This document shows, one piece after another, positions 1-8,629 of a DNA stretch of 64,000 nt; positions within the stretch are counted from its first letter, which is position 1, and the number at the start of each line of letters is the position of its first letter. The stretch lies in assembly GCF_003072065.1 (NCBI RefSeq), contig NZ_QCYG01000004.1:124001-188000 (forward strand). The letters are read 5' to 3'. Source of the stretch: Thalassorhabdomicrobium marinisediminis. Lineage in GTDB: Bacteria > Pseudomonadota > Alphaproteobacteria > Rhodobacterales > Rhodobacteraceae. The notes under the pieces were generated by a model. It was not told the origin of the DNA. It did not search any database and saw only the letters and a program-made list of their open reading frames with translations. The position numbers were made by a program, and so were the translations under genes.

Positions 1-3
1 TGG

Positions 4-60
4 TTTAAAAATACCTTGGGGGAGGCCCGGACCAGTCCGGGCCGGGGGCAAAGCCCCCTT
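4..60 (-). repeat. Dispersed double-hairpin intergenic element, copy A
   Basis: Read on the minus strand this is a GGGGGC/GCCCCC hairpin (44-58), a second perfect hairpin with GGCCCGGA/TCCGGGCC arms (24-31 and 36-43), a run of five C (18-22) and an A/T-rich tail (4-13). It lies just after the stop codon of the minus-strand alkane monooxygenase gene. The architecture matches copies near 45403 and 63323. The hairpins followed by a T-rich tail could act as a terminator, which is inference. Confidence 0.6.
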
Positions 61-92
61 CAGGCCGTTCAACGCCCTCGCGCCAGCAAGGG

Positions 93-1145
93 CTATCGCG
101 CGTCCCCGCCGCCCCCGCCGTCCACCCGCCACCGGGCGGCGCGCGGGTTCATCACGCGCTTCCAAAGCGGCGGCACCAGCGCGAGGCTGGCCATCACCGG
201 TAAGGACCGCGGCAACATCGGCATGTCGGCGTCCAACGCAAGGCCGGGGAAGGCACGGCTCGGGGAGCAATGGTGGTCCGAATGGCGCGGCGCGTTCAAC
301 ATCAGCGCGGAAGAGGCCGGTTGCGGTGCGTTCCAGGACTGCGCCGACCCCACAGGCTCGGCCCGACCATCGGCCCCGATTTTACGTTGTAGTCCATAGT
401 GTTGCACGTAATCGGAAAGCATCAGCTGGCTTTGCGCGAAGATCGCCAGAAGCACCGCCCAAAGCACGCCCGCACCGCCGCCGATGACAAACGCAAGCAC
501 CAGCACAGCTACGGCCCCGACCAGATAGCCAAGGTAAGGATGCCGCCACCGGGGCCGTCCGCTGCGCGCGCTTCGCCGGGTCTCCGCCCGCAGCCCGTCG
601 CGGAACCCGCCGATCCAGGCACGCCCCCAGAACCGGTAGAACCCTTCGCCAAGACGGGCGGTGCTGGGGTCGGCGCGGGTTCCGACGTGGACGTGATGCA
701 CCAGCGGATGGGCCGATGCGTGATGCCCGAACAACAGCGAGATATAGACCCAGCGGCCCAGGCGGCGCAGGTGCCGCGCCGGGCGGTGGATCAGCTCGTG
801 CGCGTTCGAATTGCTCACTTGCCCCATGAACAGCCCCGCCCCGAGGAACACGCCCAGCTTTTCCCAACCGCCAAGTCCGGTCCATCCGGACAGCGCGGCG
901 ATCACCAGCAGCCACAGCAGGAAATGCACCAGCGCCAGCGTGCGGGTCAGATGATCCGCGGCGGGAAACTCGTCCCCCTCGACCACGGGCAGGGTCACGC
1001 TTACCAAACGGTCCAACAGCGCCGTCAGCGCCGTCATCCAGAGCACGCCGGCCACCGACCAGATGCCGCCCCAAAGCGCACCTGCGGCCACCAGCAGCGG
1101 CGCGGTCAACGTGGCAAGATAGAAAACGGGCAGGGGATGGGGCAC
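93..1145 (-). CDS. alkB: Alkane 1-monooxygenase (AlkB-type membrane di-iron hydroxylase)
   Basis: Integral membrane non-haem di-iron enzyme expected to hydroxylate the terminal carbon of medium-chain alkanes using a rubredoxin electron donor. The histidine boxes are visible in order: HELIHR near residue 116, a HHASAHPLVHHVH box near residue 142 and NAPRHSDHH near residue 286, plus DYVQHYGLQR, the HYG motif of the AlkB family. Several hydrophobic segments alternate with the boxes. At 350 residues it is slightly short for AlkB. The start is GTG at 1145 with AGGA about ten bases upstream. No rubredoxin gene is adjacent. A different membrane fatty-acid desaturase-superfamily hydroxylase is the main alternative. 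Confidence 0.82.
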   Translation of the reverse strand: MPHPLPVFYLATLTAPLLVAAGALWGGIWSVAGVLWMTALTALLDRLVSVTLPVVEGDEFPAADHLTRTLALVHFLLWLLVIAALSGWTGLGGWEKLGVFLGAGLFMGQVSNSNAHELIHRPARHLRRLGRWVYISLLFGHHASAHPLVHHVHVGTRADPSTARLGEGFYRFWGRAWIGGFRDGLRAETRRSARSGRPRWRHPYLGYLVGAVAVLVLAFVIGGGAGVLWAVLLAIFAQSQLMLSDYVQHYGLQRKIGADGRAEPVGSAQSWNAPQPASSALMLNAPRHSDHHCSPSRAFPGLALDADMPMLPRSLPVMASLALVPPLWKRVMNPRAARWRVDGGGGGDAR

Positions 1146-1289
1146 GGGGCGCGGTCCTGTCAGCGGGCTCGGCGCAGTCTAGCCCGCTTTGCGCAGGTCG
1201 CACAGGGGCCGGGCGGAAATTTCACAGGTCCGGGTTCCTTCTGTCCCGTCGGAGGATTAGGTGTAGGAAAACCCGCAACGGAGCCCGCA

Positions 1290-2756
1290 ATGGCGTTTTT
1301 CAAAAAGCTCAAAGATCGCATGTTCAAGTCCTCGTCGAAGATCGAGGACGGGCTGGATGCCATCGTCAATGAAGGCGGCACGGAGGACCGGATCGACCCT
1401 GCCGCGCAACCGGATGGCGCAGCCGATGCGGCCGACCACGCCCGCCGGGCCGAAGCGGCGGCGGCCGCGGATCGCGCCGCGCAAGAGCAGGCCGAGGTGC
1501 TGCGCCAAGCCGAAGCCGAGCAACAGGCCGCAACCGCCGCGCGTGAGGCCAAGGCCCGCGCCGATACCGAAGCGGCCGAGGCCGAACGCCACCGCGCCGA
1601 GCAGGCCGCACAAGCCGCAGCCGAAGCGGAACGCGCCGCGCAGGATCAAGCCGCGTCGGAGGCGGCCAACCGCGCCGCCGCCGAAGCCGCCGCGGCCGCA
1701 CAGGCCCGGGCCGAAGACGCCGCCCGCGCGCGCGAAGCCGAAGCCGCAGAAGCCGCCCGCCGCGCCGAGGCCGCCCGGCAGGCGCAAGCCGCGCGAGAGG
1801 CCGAGGCCACCCGCCAGCAAGAGGCTGCCCGTCAGGCGGAGGAGGCCCGCCGCGCCGAAGAGGCCGCAAAACCCGGCCTGATCGGGCGTCTTCTGGGCCG
1901 CTCCGAGGGGCGGGGCGTGGTCCGGCGCGAGTTGGACGATGACATGCTCGAACAGCTTGAAGAGCTGCTGATCTCGGCAGATATGGGCGTTGATACCGCC
2001 CTGCGCGTGACCGCGAACATGGCCGAAGGCCGGTTCGGAAAACGGCTGTCCACGCAAGAGATCAAGGAATTGCTCGCCCGTGAGGTTGCCCGCATCATGG
2101 AGCCGGTGGCCCGGCCGATGCCGCTGTATCCCACGAAGCCGCAGGTCGTGCTGGTCGTCGGCGTCAACGGGTCCGGCAAGACAACGACGATCGGCAAGCT
2201 GGCCAGCCAGTTTCAGGCGGCGGGCAAGAAGGTGGTGATCGCCGCCGGGGATACGTTCCGTGCCGCTGCGGTCGAACAGTTGCAGGTCTGGGGTGAGCGC
2301 GCCGGGGTGCCGGTGTTGACCGCGCCTGAGGGCAGCGACCCGGCCAGTCTGGCCTTCGACGCCATGGAACAGGCCGCCCGCGATGGTGCGGATCTGTTGA
2401 TGATCGACACGGCAGGGCGGCTGCAGAACCGCGCCGACCTGATGGAGGAACTGTCCAAGATCGTCCGCGTGATCCGCAAAAAGGACCCCGACGCCCCGCA
2501 TAACACGCTTCTGGTGCTGGATGCGACGACGGGGCAGAACGCGGTGTCGCAGGTGCAGACGTTCCAGCAGTTGGCGGATGTAAGCGGCCTTGTCATGACC
2601 AAGCTGGACGGCACCGCCAAGGGCGGCGTGCTGGTGGCGCTTGCCGACAAGTTCGGCCTGCCGATCCACGCCATCGGGGTGGGCGAACAGATCGACGACT
2701 TGTCGCCGTTCGATCCCGAAGAATTTGCAGATGCGCTGATCGGAGTGACGCGATGA
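1290..2756 (+). CDS. ftsY: Signal recognition particle receptor FtsY
   Basis: SRP-GTPase at the inner membrane that docks the Ffh-ribosome-nascent chain complex. The C-terminal NG domain shows GVNGSGKTTT (P loop), DTFRAAA, DTAGR and TKLDGTAKGG. The start at 1290 gives the usual MAFFKKLKDRMFKSSSKIEDGL beginning as a short amphipathic segment, with a CGGAG ribosome site; the reading frame is open far upstream (to 399) but that part is antisense to the alkane monooxygenase gene and is not FtsY-like. Between about residues 45 and 205 lies a long Ala/Glu/Arg/Gln-rich, charged, probably coiled-coil segment, the poorly conserved A domain. It overlaps the next gene by four bases (ATGA). Confidence 0.96.
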   Translation: MAFFKKLKDRMFKSSSKIEDGLDAIVNEGGTEDRIDPAAQPDGAADAADHARRAEAAAAADRAAQEQAEVLRQAEAEQQAATAAREAKARADTEAAEAERHRAEQAAQAAAEAERAAQDQAASEAANRAAAEAAAAAQARAEDAARAREAEAAEAARRAEAARQAQAAREAEATRQQEAARQAEEARRAEEAAKPGLIGRLLGRSEGRGVVRRELDDDMLEQLEELLISADMGVDTALRVTANMAEGRFGKRLSTQEIKELLAREVARIMEPVARPMPLYPTKPQVVLVVGVNGSGKTTTIGKLASQFQAAGKKVVIAAGDTFRAAAVEQLQVWGERAGVPVLTAPEGSDPASLAFDAMEQAARDGADLLMIDTAGRLQNRADLMEELSKIVRVIRKKDPDAPHNTLLVLDATTGQNAVSQVQTFQQLADVSGLVMTKLDGTAKGGVLVALADKFGLPIHAIGVGEQIDDLSPFDPEEFADALIGVTR

Positions 2757-3697
2757 AAGGCCTCGCCCTCATCGCGGCGCTGATCGCCGCCCCGCTGCTG
2801 GCGCAGCCCGTCGCCGCGCAGGACCGCATGACTGCGGCCCATTGCACCGACAGTTGGGCCGCGCTGGCCGAGATTACCGGCGTTCCGGCCGAGGGCAGCA
2901 CAGCCGCGCCGGACAACGAAGGCTGGTGCGTGGTCGAGAATTACCACCTGCAGGGGGCGGGTCAGCAAAGGTGGCAGCTCGGACAGCTGCGCTGGCGCGC
3001 CACGGACATCGCTCGCTTCATCGACGACGACCTGCCGCCCCGCGCGCTTGAGGTGCGCGGCCGCAACCTGACCATGGTGCCGCAAACGGACGATCCCGTG
3101 CTCGCCTACGCCCTGTCGCTTCAGGCCGAACCCGTGGTCACACAGTTTCGCGCGGCCCTGCGCTGGGATGGTTTGCAGAACGCCCTTGTCGTGGATGAGG
3201 CGCTGCTAGTGTTCGATGAAGGCAACCGGCTCTCGCTTACGGCCCGGTTCGAAGGTGTGAACTTTACCAACAGCGATACGATGGCGGCCAGTTTGCAGAC
3301 CGTCGGGCTGCGCAGTCTGACGATGTCGGCGACCTTTGGCGGCTGGTTCGAGCGTCTGCTCGGGCTGCCCTTGGCGCTGTCGCTGCTGGAGCAGGGCGAG
3401 ACGCCGCCGGCCGCGCAGGTGGACACGCTCAAATCACAAGCAGTTTCGGCGCTCGGGAGAGTGTCCCGCACGACCTTGACCGACGCCAGTCGCGCCGCCT
3501 TGGTGAAATTCATCGAGTCGCTGCCCCGCCCGCGGGGAACGGCGCGGGTCCAGATCTCGGCCAATCCGCGTCTTGATGCCGCCCGCATGAGGCAGGTCGC
3601 GACCTTGCAACAGGAGGCAACGGATGCGCAGATCGGCGAAGCGCTGGCCGGGGTGTCGGTGCAGGTCAACTGGACGCCCGCGAGCCCCGCGAAGTAG
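2753..3697 (+). CDS. Secreted or periplasmic protein of unknown function
   Basis: I do not recognise a family. The protein (314 residues) starts with a clear signal peptide (about 22 residues, hydrophobic AALIAAPLLAQPVAA, cleavage near AQ-D). The mature part has two cysteines near residues 31 and 59 that could form a disulfide, an alternating beta-rich central region (residues 95-190) and a helical C-terminal third. It is translationally coupled to ftsY through an ATGA overlap, so the two are likely cotranscribed. Membership of the ftsY operon hints at an envelope role, but that is only context. Confidence 0.8.
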   Translation: MKGLALIAALIAAPLLAQPVAAQDRMTAAHCTDSWAALAEITGVPAEGSTAAPDNEGWCVVENYHLQGAGQQRWQLGQLRWRATDIARFIDDDLPPRALEVRGRNLTMVPQTDDPVLAYALSLQAEPVVTQFRAALRWDGLQNALVVDEALLVFDEGNRLSLTARFEGVNFTNSDTMAASLQTVGLRSLTMSATFGGWFERLLGLPLALSLLEQGETPPAAQVDTLKSQAVSALGRVSRTTLTDASRAALVKFIESLPRPRGTARVQISANPRLDAARMRQVATLQQEATDAQIGEALAGVSVQVNWTPASPAK

Positions 3698-3792
3698 GCC
3701 CCGCGCCATCACGCAGGCCACAGGACCGATGCGACCGCCCACCGGTTCGCTTTGGGGGCTGCAAAGCGCGGGATTGGCAGGTAAGGGAAGGC

Positions 3793-4401
3793 ATGGCTGA
3801 GAAAAAGATCAACCCCGCCCTGAAACAGGCCCTCGAACTGGGGCCGACCGTCGTGTTCTTTCTGCTCTATTTGCGGATCAAGGACGAGGTTTATGTGATT
3901 GGCAGCACGGAATATTCCGGCTTCATCGCCGCCACGGTCATCTTTGTGCCGATCCTGCTGGTGGCCATGGGCGTCCTGTGGGCGCTGACGGGAAAACTCA
4001 GCCGGATTCAGGTGTTCACCGCCTTCATGGTGATCTTCTTTGGCGCGCTCACCGCATGGTTCAACGATGAGCGGTTCTTTAAGATGAAGACAACGATCGT
4101 TAACGGCTTGTTCGCGGTGCTTCTGGGGCTGGGGCTGCTGCGCGGCAAAAGCCTTTTGCAATGGGTCATGGGCGAGATGATCCCCATGGAGCACGAAGGC
4201 TGGATGATCCTGACGCGCCGTTTGGCGCTGGGGTTCGCGGCGCTGGCCATCGCCAACGAAGTGATCTGGCGCACCATGTCCACGGACGCCTGGGTCAAGA
4301 TCGAGACGTTCGGCTTTCCGCTGGCGCTGTTCCTTTACCTCTGGCTGCAGATCGTCTCGCTCCAGTCCTATGTTATCGAGCCCGAAGGCGAAGACGGCTG
4401 A
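3793..4401 (+). CDS. yciB: Inner membrane-spanning protein YciB (septation protein A family)
   Basis: YciB/IspZ-family inner-membrane protein. The family is linked to cell envelope and septum synthesis, but its molecular activity is not settled. At 202 residues it is slightly longer than the usual 180-200. The sequence has a start typical of the family (ALKQALELGPTVVFF), about five hydrophobic segments and the conserved motif TAWFNDERFFKMKTTIVN in the middle, followed by a NEVIWR motif. The ATG follows a GGGAAGG ribosome site. It is downstream of ftsY and the secreted protein, separated by 95 bases, so it may share their transcript. Confidence 0.93.
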   Translation: MAEKKINPALKQALELGPTVVFFLLYLRIKDEVYVIGSTEYSGFIAATVIFVPILLVAMGVLWALTGKLSRIQVFTAFMVIFFGALTAWFNDERFFKMKTTIVNGLFAVLLGLGLLRGKSLLQWVMGEMIPMEHEGWMILTRRLALGFAALAIANEVIWRTMSTDAWVKIETFGFPLALFLYLWLQIVSLQSYVIEPEGEDG

Positions 4402-4402
4402 C

Positions 4403-4684
4403 TTACACCGGGGTCGACAGCACCCGGATCGCGTTCAGCCCGTTCCTCGACAGACGGCTTTCGAACTTCAGCCCGGTCATCTGCGCCATGGTCCAGACGG
4501 CGGTCGCCCGCGTCTGGCCCGCGCCGTAGTCCAACACGATGGTGTCGCCCTTTTGCAGCGACGGCACCCCAAGGATACAGCCGCCGCCACGGCTGATGTT
4601 GCAAATGGTCGCGCTGAACATTTCCGGCCCCTTGCGCAGAACGACCGGAAATTTTGCTGGATACCGCTCTTCGCGTTTTGTCAT
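4403..4684 (-). CDS. PilZ domain protein
   Basis: A 93-residue single-domain protein. The N-terminal RYPAKFPVVLRKG resembles the arginine motif of PilZ domains and NISRGGG (residues 28-34) matches the (D/N)xSxxG motif that contacts c-di-GMP. This suggests it binds c-di-GMP. The first motif is not the canonical RxxxR exactly (R-Y-P-A-K), so ligand binding is uncertain. The gene is convergent with yciB, with one base between their ends. A diguanylate cyclase gene lies at 27.6 kb but nothing nearby shows its target. Confidence 0.8.
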   Translation of the reverse strand: MTKREERYPAKFPVVLRKGPEMFSATICNISRGGGCILGVPSLQKGDTIVLDYGAGQTRATAVWTMAQMTGLKFESRLSRNGLNAIRVLSTPV

Positions 4685-4795
4685 CGCACCCTCCGTGACA
4701 CACCCGCGGAACCGTCGCCCATAGACGTGAAGAAAATGTTAGCGGCGCGACCCTTATGCGCGGGCCCGTTGCGCCCTTTGCGCTGTGCAAAACCA

Positions 4796-4824
4796 TTGAC
4801 GCAACCGGGCCGCAGGCGTATCGA
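4796..4824 (+). promoter_or_regulatory. Probable sigma-70 promoter for metZ
   Basis: TTGACG at 4796-4801 and TATCGA at 4819-4824 are separated by 17 bases. The expected transcription start near 4831 coincides with the 5' edge of the SAM-II aptamer, which supports the assignment. Not tested by any computation. Confidence 0.6.
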
Positions 4825-4830
4825 ACCCGC

Positions 4831-4884
4831 AGTGGCGATTTGTTACCGGATTGCGGGCCACTTTAAACATGCCGCTAAAAGGGA
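4831..4884 (+). ncRNA. SAM-II riboswitch upstream of metZ
   Basis: The sequence follows the SAM-II (metA/metX) consensus known in alphaproteobacteria: stem strand AGTGGC (4831-4836), then GATTTGTTACC and GGATTGC, the closing strand GCCACT (4857-4862), TTTAAACATGC and the 3' GCTAAAAGGG segment that makes the H-type pseudoknot. The six-base P1 pairing is exact. SAM binding by this class lowers expression of methionine biosynthesis genes, which fits the downstream metZ gene. Confidence 0.85.
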
Positions 4885-4893
4885 CAGGCGCAG

Positions 4894-4924
4894 CCCTGAT
4901 ACCTTGCCCGGTATCAGGGTTTTT
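4894..4924 (+). terminator. Intrinsic terminator between SAM-II aptamer and metZ
   Basis: CCCTGATACC (4894-4903) pairs perfectly with GGTATCAGGG (4910-4919) around a six-base loop and is followed by five T (4920-4924). It sits between the riboswitch and the metZ ribosome site, so it can serve as an attenuator. A competing small hairpin, CAGG (4885-4888) with CCTG (4895-4898), could be an anti-terminator; that is inference. Confidence 0.8.
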
Positions 4925-4945
4925 GTTTGCCAGCAGGAGGGCAGG

Positions 4946-6133
4946 ATGGCCACGAAGAAAAACTGGAACAAGCGCACCCGGGCGGTTCACGCGGGCACCC
5001 GTCGCAGCGCCTATGGCGAGGTGAGCGAGGCGCTATTTCTCACGCAGGGGTTCGTCTATCCGACGGCGGAAGCCGCCGAGGCGCGGTTCGAGGCCTTGGG
5101 CGAGGATGAGTTCATCTACGCCCGCTACGGCAACCCCACCGTACGCATGTTCGAGGACCGGATGGCCGATATGCTGGGCTATGCGGACGGGTTCGCCTGC
5201 ACCTCGGGGATGGCCGCGGTCTCGGGGGCGTTGATGGCGCTGTCGAAGGCGGGCGATCACGTGGTCAGCAGCCGCGCGCTCTTCGGGTCATGTCTTTATG
5301 TCCTCGAAGAGATTCTGGCCCGCTTCGGGGTGGAGATCACGTTGGTCGATGGCACCGACAACAGCGCTTGGGCGGCAGCGATCCGCCCCGAAACGACGCT
5401 GGTGTTCCTTGAAAGCATCTCGAACCCCACACTGGAAATCATCGATCTGGCCCATGTCTGCAAACTTGCCCATGGCGTGGGGGCCAAGGTTATCGTCGAC
5501 GACGTGATGGCCACCCCGATCTATTCCTATGCGGCGGACTGCGGGGCCGATCTGGCGGTCGTGTCGACCACCAAACACGTGGACGGGCAGGGCCGGATGC
5601 TGGGCGGCCTGATCGCCGGCAGCAAGGAGTTGATCCGCGGCCCGATCGAAGCCTATTTGAAGCACACCGGCGGGGCGATGAACCCGTTTACCGCTTGGAC
5701 GCACCTCAAAGCACTGGAAACGCTGGACCTGCGCGTGCGGCAACAGTCCCGCACGGCGATGGCCATTGCCGAAGCGCTGGACGGGCATCCGAAGCTTGCG
5801 GCTGTGCGCTACCCGACCCATTCCGCCCACCCGCAACACGCCTTGGCCCGCTCACAGGCCGAGACCGGCGGCACGGTGATGACGCTTGAGGTCAAAGGCG
5901 GCAAAGAGGCCTGTTTCAGCTTCCTCAACGCTTTGGAGTTGTTCACCATTTCCAACAATTTCGCCGATGCGAAATCCATCGTCACCCATCCGGCCACCAC
6001 CACCCATCAACGCCTGCCGCAAGACCAGAAGGACCTTTTGGGCATCAGCGGCGGGTTGGTGCGCCTATCGGCGGGGCTGGAGGATGCGGACGACCTGATC
6101 GACGATCTGCGCACCGCGCTTGCGGCGATCTGA
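4946..6133 (+). CDS. metZ: O-succinylhomoserine sulfhydrylase
   Basis: PLP enzyme of the Cys/Met metabolism family that makes homocysteine from O-succinylhomoserine and sulfide. Visible are YARYGNPT near residue 54, the PLP lysine in STTKHVDGQGR near residue 210, and the C-terminal LVRLSAGLED. At 395 residues it has the usual length. The ATG at 4946 follows a strong AGGAGG (4935-4940). Its leader carries a SAM-II riboswitch and a terminator, direct support for a methionine role. O-acetylhomoserine sulfhydrylase or cystathionine gamma-synthase are close relatives; the RLPQDQKDLLGISGG segment fits MetZ best. Confidence 0.92.
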   Translation: MATKKNWNKRTRAVHAGTRRSAYGEVSEALFLTQGFVYPTAEAAEARFEALGEDEFIYARYGNPTVRMFEDRMADMLGYADGFACTSGMAAVSGALMALSKAGDHVVSSRALFGSCLYVLEEILARFGVEITLVDGTDNSAWAAAIRPETTLVFLESISNPTLEIIDLAHVCKLAHGVGAKVIVDDVMATPIYSYAADCGADLAVVSTTKHVDGQGRMLGGLIAGSKELIRGPIEAYLKHTGGAMNPFTAWTHLKALETLDLRVRQQSRTAMAIAEALDGHPKLAAVRYPTHSAHPQHALARSQAETGGTVMTLEVKGGKEACFSFLNALELFTISNNFADAKSIVTHPATTTHQRLPQDQKDLLGISGGLVRLSAGLEDADDLIDDLRTALAAI

Positions 6134-6262
6134 CCGCGTATTTCGTGCCGCATTCCGGCGCGCGTCTGTCGGGAACGCGGTCCTTTGCCCGGTCCGGCCA
6201 TGGCAAAAGGGGACAAAGCCCCTTATGTTTACAGTCTGCGGGCATGGTCCGAAGGACGAAAG

Positions 6263-7366
6263 ATGAATATTCAGTCGAACACCCTTGATGACACCCTGAC
6301 CAAGGACGAAGCGGCCGAGGCTTTGGCCGTTCTGCGGCGCTGGGCGGCGCAAGCGAGCCCGGAGGAGGTGGCGGAACTTGATCCGCTCGTGTCCCGTTTC
6401 CTGCCGGGGCAGGAGGTGAGCAATTACCCCGCGCTGGCCCGCGCCTATCCCGAAGAGTTCGAGGCCGATGAGGTTTACCGCGCTACCATGCCCGACCTGC
6501 AGAACGGCCCCAGCAGCCTGATCCGCGGGGCCAAGCGGGCGATCCAGCACGTGGGCATCAGCAATTTCCGCCTGCCGATCCGGTTCCACCGCCGCGACGG
6601 GGATGATCTCACGCTTGAGACCAGCGTCACTGGCACGGTCAGCCTTGAGGCAGAGAAGAAGGGCATCAATATGTCCCGCATCATGCGGACCTTCTACAAG
6701 CACGCGGAAAAGACCTTCTCGTTCGAGGTGATCGACGCCGCCCTCGACGCCTACAAGACCGATCTGGAGAGTTTCGACGCGCGCATCATGATGCGGTTTT
6801 CCTTTCCGATGCGGGTCAATTCCCTGCGCTCGGGGCTGACGGGCTATCAATATTATGACATCGCGCTTGAGCTCATCGAAAGCGCAGGGGCGCGCAAGAA
6901 GATCATCCACCTCGACTATGTCTATTCCTCGACCTGCCCGTGTTCGCTGGAACTCAGCGAACATGCACGCCAGCATCGCGGGCAGCTTGCGACACCCCAT
7001 TCGCAACGCTCGGTCGCGCGGGTGTCGGTGGAACTCGACAGCGACCAGGGGGTGCTCTGGTTCGAGGATTTGATCGACCTGTGCCGCCGCGCGGTGCCGA
7101 CCGAGACGCAGGTGATGGTCAAGCGCGAGGATGAACAGGCTTTTGCCGAACTCAACGCCGCACATCCGATCTTTGTCGAGGATGCCGCACGGCTGTTCGC
7201 GCAGAACCTCAACGACGATCCGCGCATCCGCGATTATCGCGTGGTCGCCAGCCATCAGGAAAGCCTGCACAGTCATGACGCGGTGTCAGTGCTAACCGAA
7301 GGGAGGACCTTTGCGGAGGAATCCCTTGATCCGCGCCTGTTCCAGTCGCTGTTCCACGTGGGCTAG
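6263..7366 (+). CDS. folE2: GTP cyclohydrolase FolE2 (type IB)
   Basis: Converts GTP to 7,8-dihydroneopterin triphosphate, first step of folate (and queuosine) synthesis. The 367-residue protein carries the family signatures: the LPIRFHRRDG segment near residue 112, the FSFPMRVNSLRSGLTG region, and the metal-site SSTCPCSLELSEHAR with PHSQRS following. ATG 6263 is chosen for the GAAGGACG ribosome site; an in-frame start 26 codons upstream lacks one. FolE2 enzymes work with metals other than zinc and are often Zur-controlled, but I see no convincing Zur box. Later folate genes folB and folP are 14 kb away at 21.2-23.1 kb. Confidence 0.94.
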   Translation: MNIQSNTLDDTLTKDEAAEALAVLRRWAAQASPEEVAELDPLVSRFLPGQEVSNYPALARAYPEEFEADEVYRATMPDLQNGPSSLIRGAKRAIQHVGISNFRLPIRFHRRDGDDLTLETSVTGTVSLEAEKKGINMSRIMRTFYKHAEKTFSFEVIDAALDAYKTDLESFDARIMMRFSFPMRVNSLRSGLTGYQYYDIALELIESAGARKKIIHLDYVYSSTCPCSLELSEHARQHRGQLATPHSQRSVARVSVELDSDQGVLWFEDLIDLCRRAVPTETQVMVKREDEQAFAELNAAHPIFVEDAARLFAQNLNDDPRIRDYRVVASHQESLHSHDAVSVLTEGRTFAEESLDPRLFQSLFHVG

Positions 7367-7387
7367 GCACGCGCGGGGGCAGAGGGC

Positions 7388-8629
7388 CTAGGTGACCTCA
7401 AGCCCCAAGGGCAGTTTGAACGCGAAGGTCGTCTTGGCGTCCTTGGTTTCGACTTCGATCCGGCCGTTGTGCGCGGTGGCGATGGTCGAGGCGATGTAGA
7501 GGCCAAGGCCCAGCCCTTCATCCGACGCGCTCGCGCCCCGCTGGAACGGCTGGAACAGGGATTGTTGCACCGTCTCCGGCACGGCCTGCCCTTCATTCGT
7601 GATGGCGATCGACACTTCGCGTTCGTCGCTGGTGCCACGCACGTCAATCGGGGTGTCTGGGGTGCCGTGCCGCACCGCGTTCGAGACGAGATTGGCCACC
7701 GCTTGCGCGATACGCGGGGCATCGCAGGACACCGCATGCCGGATGTCGATATCAAGATTGATCTCGCGCTCGGGCGAGGCCATGCGCACCTCTTCCACGA
7801 CGTGTTCGATGGCCTCGGCAAGGGGGGCATCGGGGATGGCGGTGATCTGGATGCCGCCGCCCATCCGCGCCTTGGCATGCAGCAGGATATTCTCGATCAG
7901 ATCGTTCATGCGGTATAGCGAGGATTGCATCATCGGCACGATCTGTTGCGCCTTGGGCGGCAGGTCCAGCTTGGCCAACTGGCGCAGGCCCGAGCCGAAG
8001 GCCGCCACGGGGTTGCGCAGGTCGTGGCCCAGAACGGCGACGAATTCTTCCTGCACGCGCGAGAGCTTGCGCTCTTCCTCGACCTTGCGGGTCTGCGCCT
8101 CAAGCCGCTCCTCGGTCTCGAGGCTCTGGCCGATGACATCGGCGAACATCTTCAGCATCGCCACGACCTTGGGGTTCTTGACGTTGCGCGGTTCCGTGTC
8201 GATCACACAAAGGGTGCCGAAGAAGCTTTTGTCGGTGCGATAGATCGGGATCGACGCATAGCTGACGATGCCGAACTTCGCGGCGATGGGGTGGTTTTGA
8301 TAGACCTCATCGGTGTTCACATCGTTGAAAATCACCATCTCGGCGGTGTCGCGCACGCTGCGGCAGAAGGTGGAGTTGATCTCGATCTCGTCGCCTTCGA
8401 GCATGCCGAAATTGATCTCGTCCACGGTGCGGCAGGCCACCCAGCGGTCACCGGTCACGCGGGCGACGGCAGCAAACCGCATGTTCGAGGCGAGCATCGC
8501 CGTCTCTAGGATCGTGCCCACCAGCTCGCTTGTGGCAAGCATGGAAATATCACCCTGAAAATCATGCCCGCCGGCTAGGAAATCGGCATGGGTCTGCAAG
8601 GCGGTGTCGAGATCGGCCCTTTGCGACAT
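7388..8629 (-). CDS. GAF-domain sensor histidine kinase
   Basis: A 413-residue soluble kinase with no transmembrane segment. Residues 25-175 form a GAF domain (CRSVRDTAEMVIFNDV, ASIPIYRTDKSFFGTLCVID), followed by a short coiled coil, a HisKA region with the phospho-acceptor in VLGHDLRNPVAA near residue 213, and an HATPase domain with N box LVSNAVRHG and G box GLGLGLYIA. No response regulator is adjacent, so it is an orphan kinase here. It is divergent from trkH with about 200 bases between starts. The signal sensed by the GAF domain cannot be read from sequence. Confidence 0.88.
   Translation of the reverse strand: MSQRADLDTALQTHADFLAGGHDFQGDISMLATSELVGTILETAMLASNMRFAAVARVTGDRWVACRTVDEINFGMLEGDEIEINSTFCRSVRDTAEMVIFNDVNTDEVYQNHPIAAKFGIVSYASIPIYRTDKSFFGTLCVIDTEPRNVKNPKVVAMLKMFADVIGQSLETEERLEAQTRKVEEERKLSRVQEEFVAVLGHDLRNPVAAFGSGLRQLAKLDLPPKAQQIVPMMQSSLYRMNDLIENILLHAKARMGGGIQITAIPDAPLAEAIEHVVEEVRMASPEREINLDIDIRHAVSCDAPRIAQAVANLVSNAVRHGTPDTPIDVRGTSDEREVSIAITNEGQAVPETVQQSLFQPFQRGASASDEGLGLGLYIASTIATAHNGRIEVETKDAKTTFAFKLPLGLEVT

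Noticed and set aside
399-1289. In-frame 5' extension of ftsY of almost 300 codons
   Set aside because: It is fully antisense to the alkane monooxygenase gene, has no FtsY similarity, and the proper FtsY start with a ribosome site is at 1290.
1257-2669. 470-codon minus-strand open frame under ftsY
   Set aside because: Low-complexity Gly/Leu/Arg product created by the GC-rich Ala/Glu coding of ftsY; no domain or ribosome site.
6206-6230. Hairpin AAGGGG/CCCCTT before folE2 as a metZ terminator or riboswitch
   Set aside because: Only a short stem without a T run and no known aptamer consensus; too weak to list as a feature.
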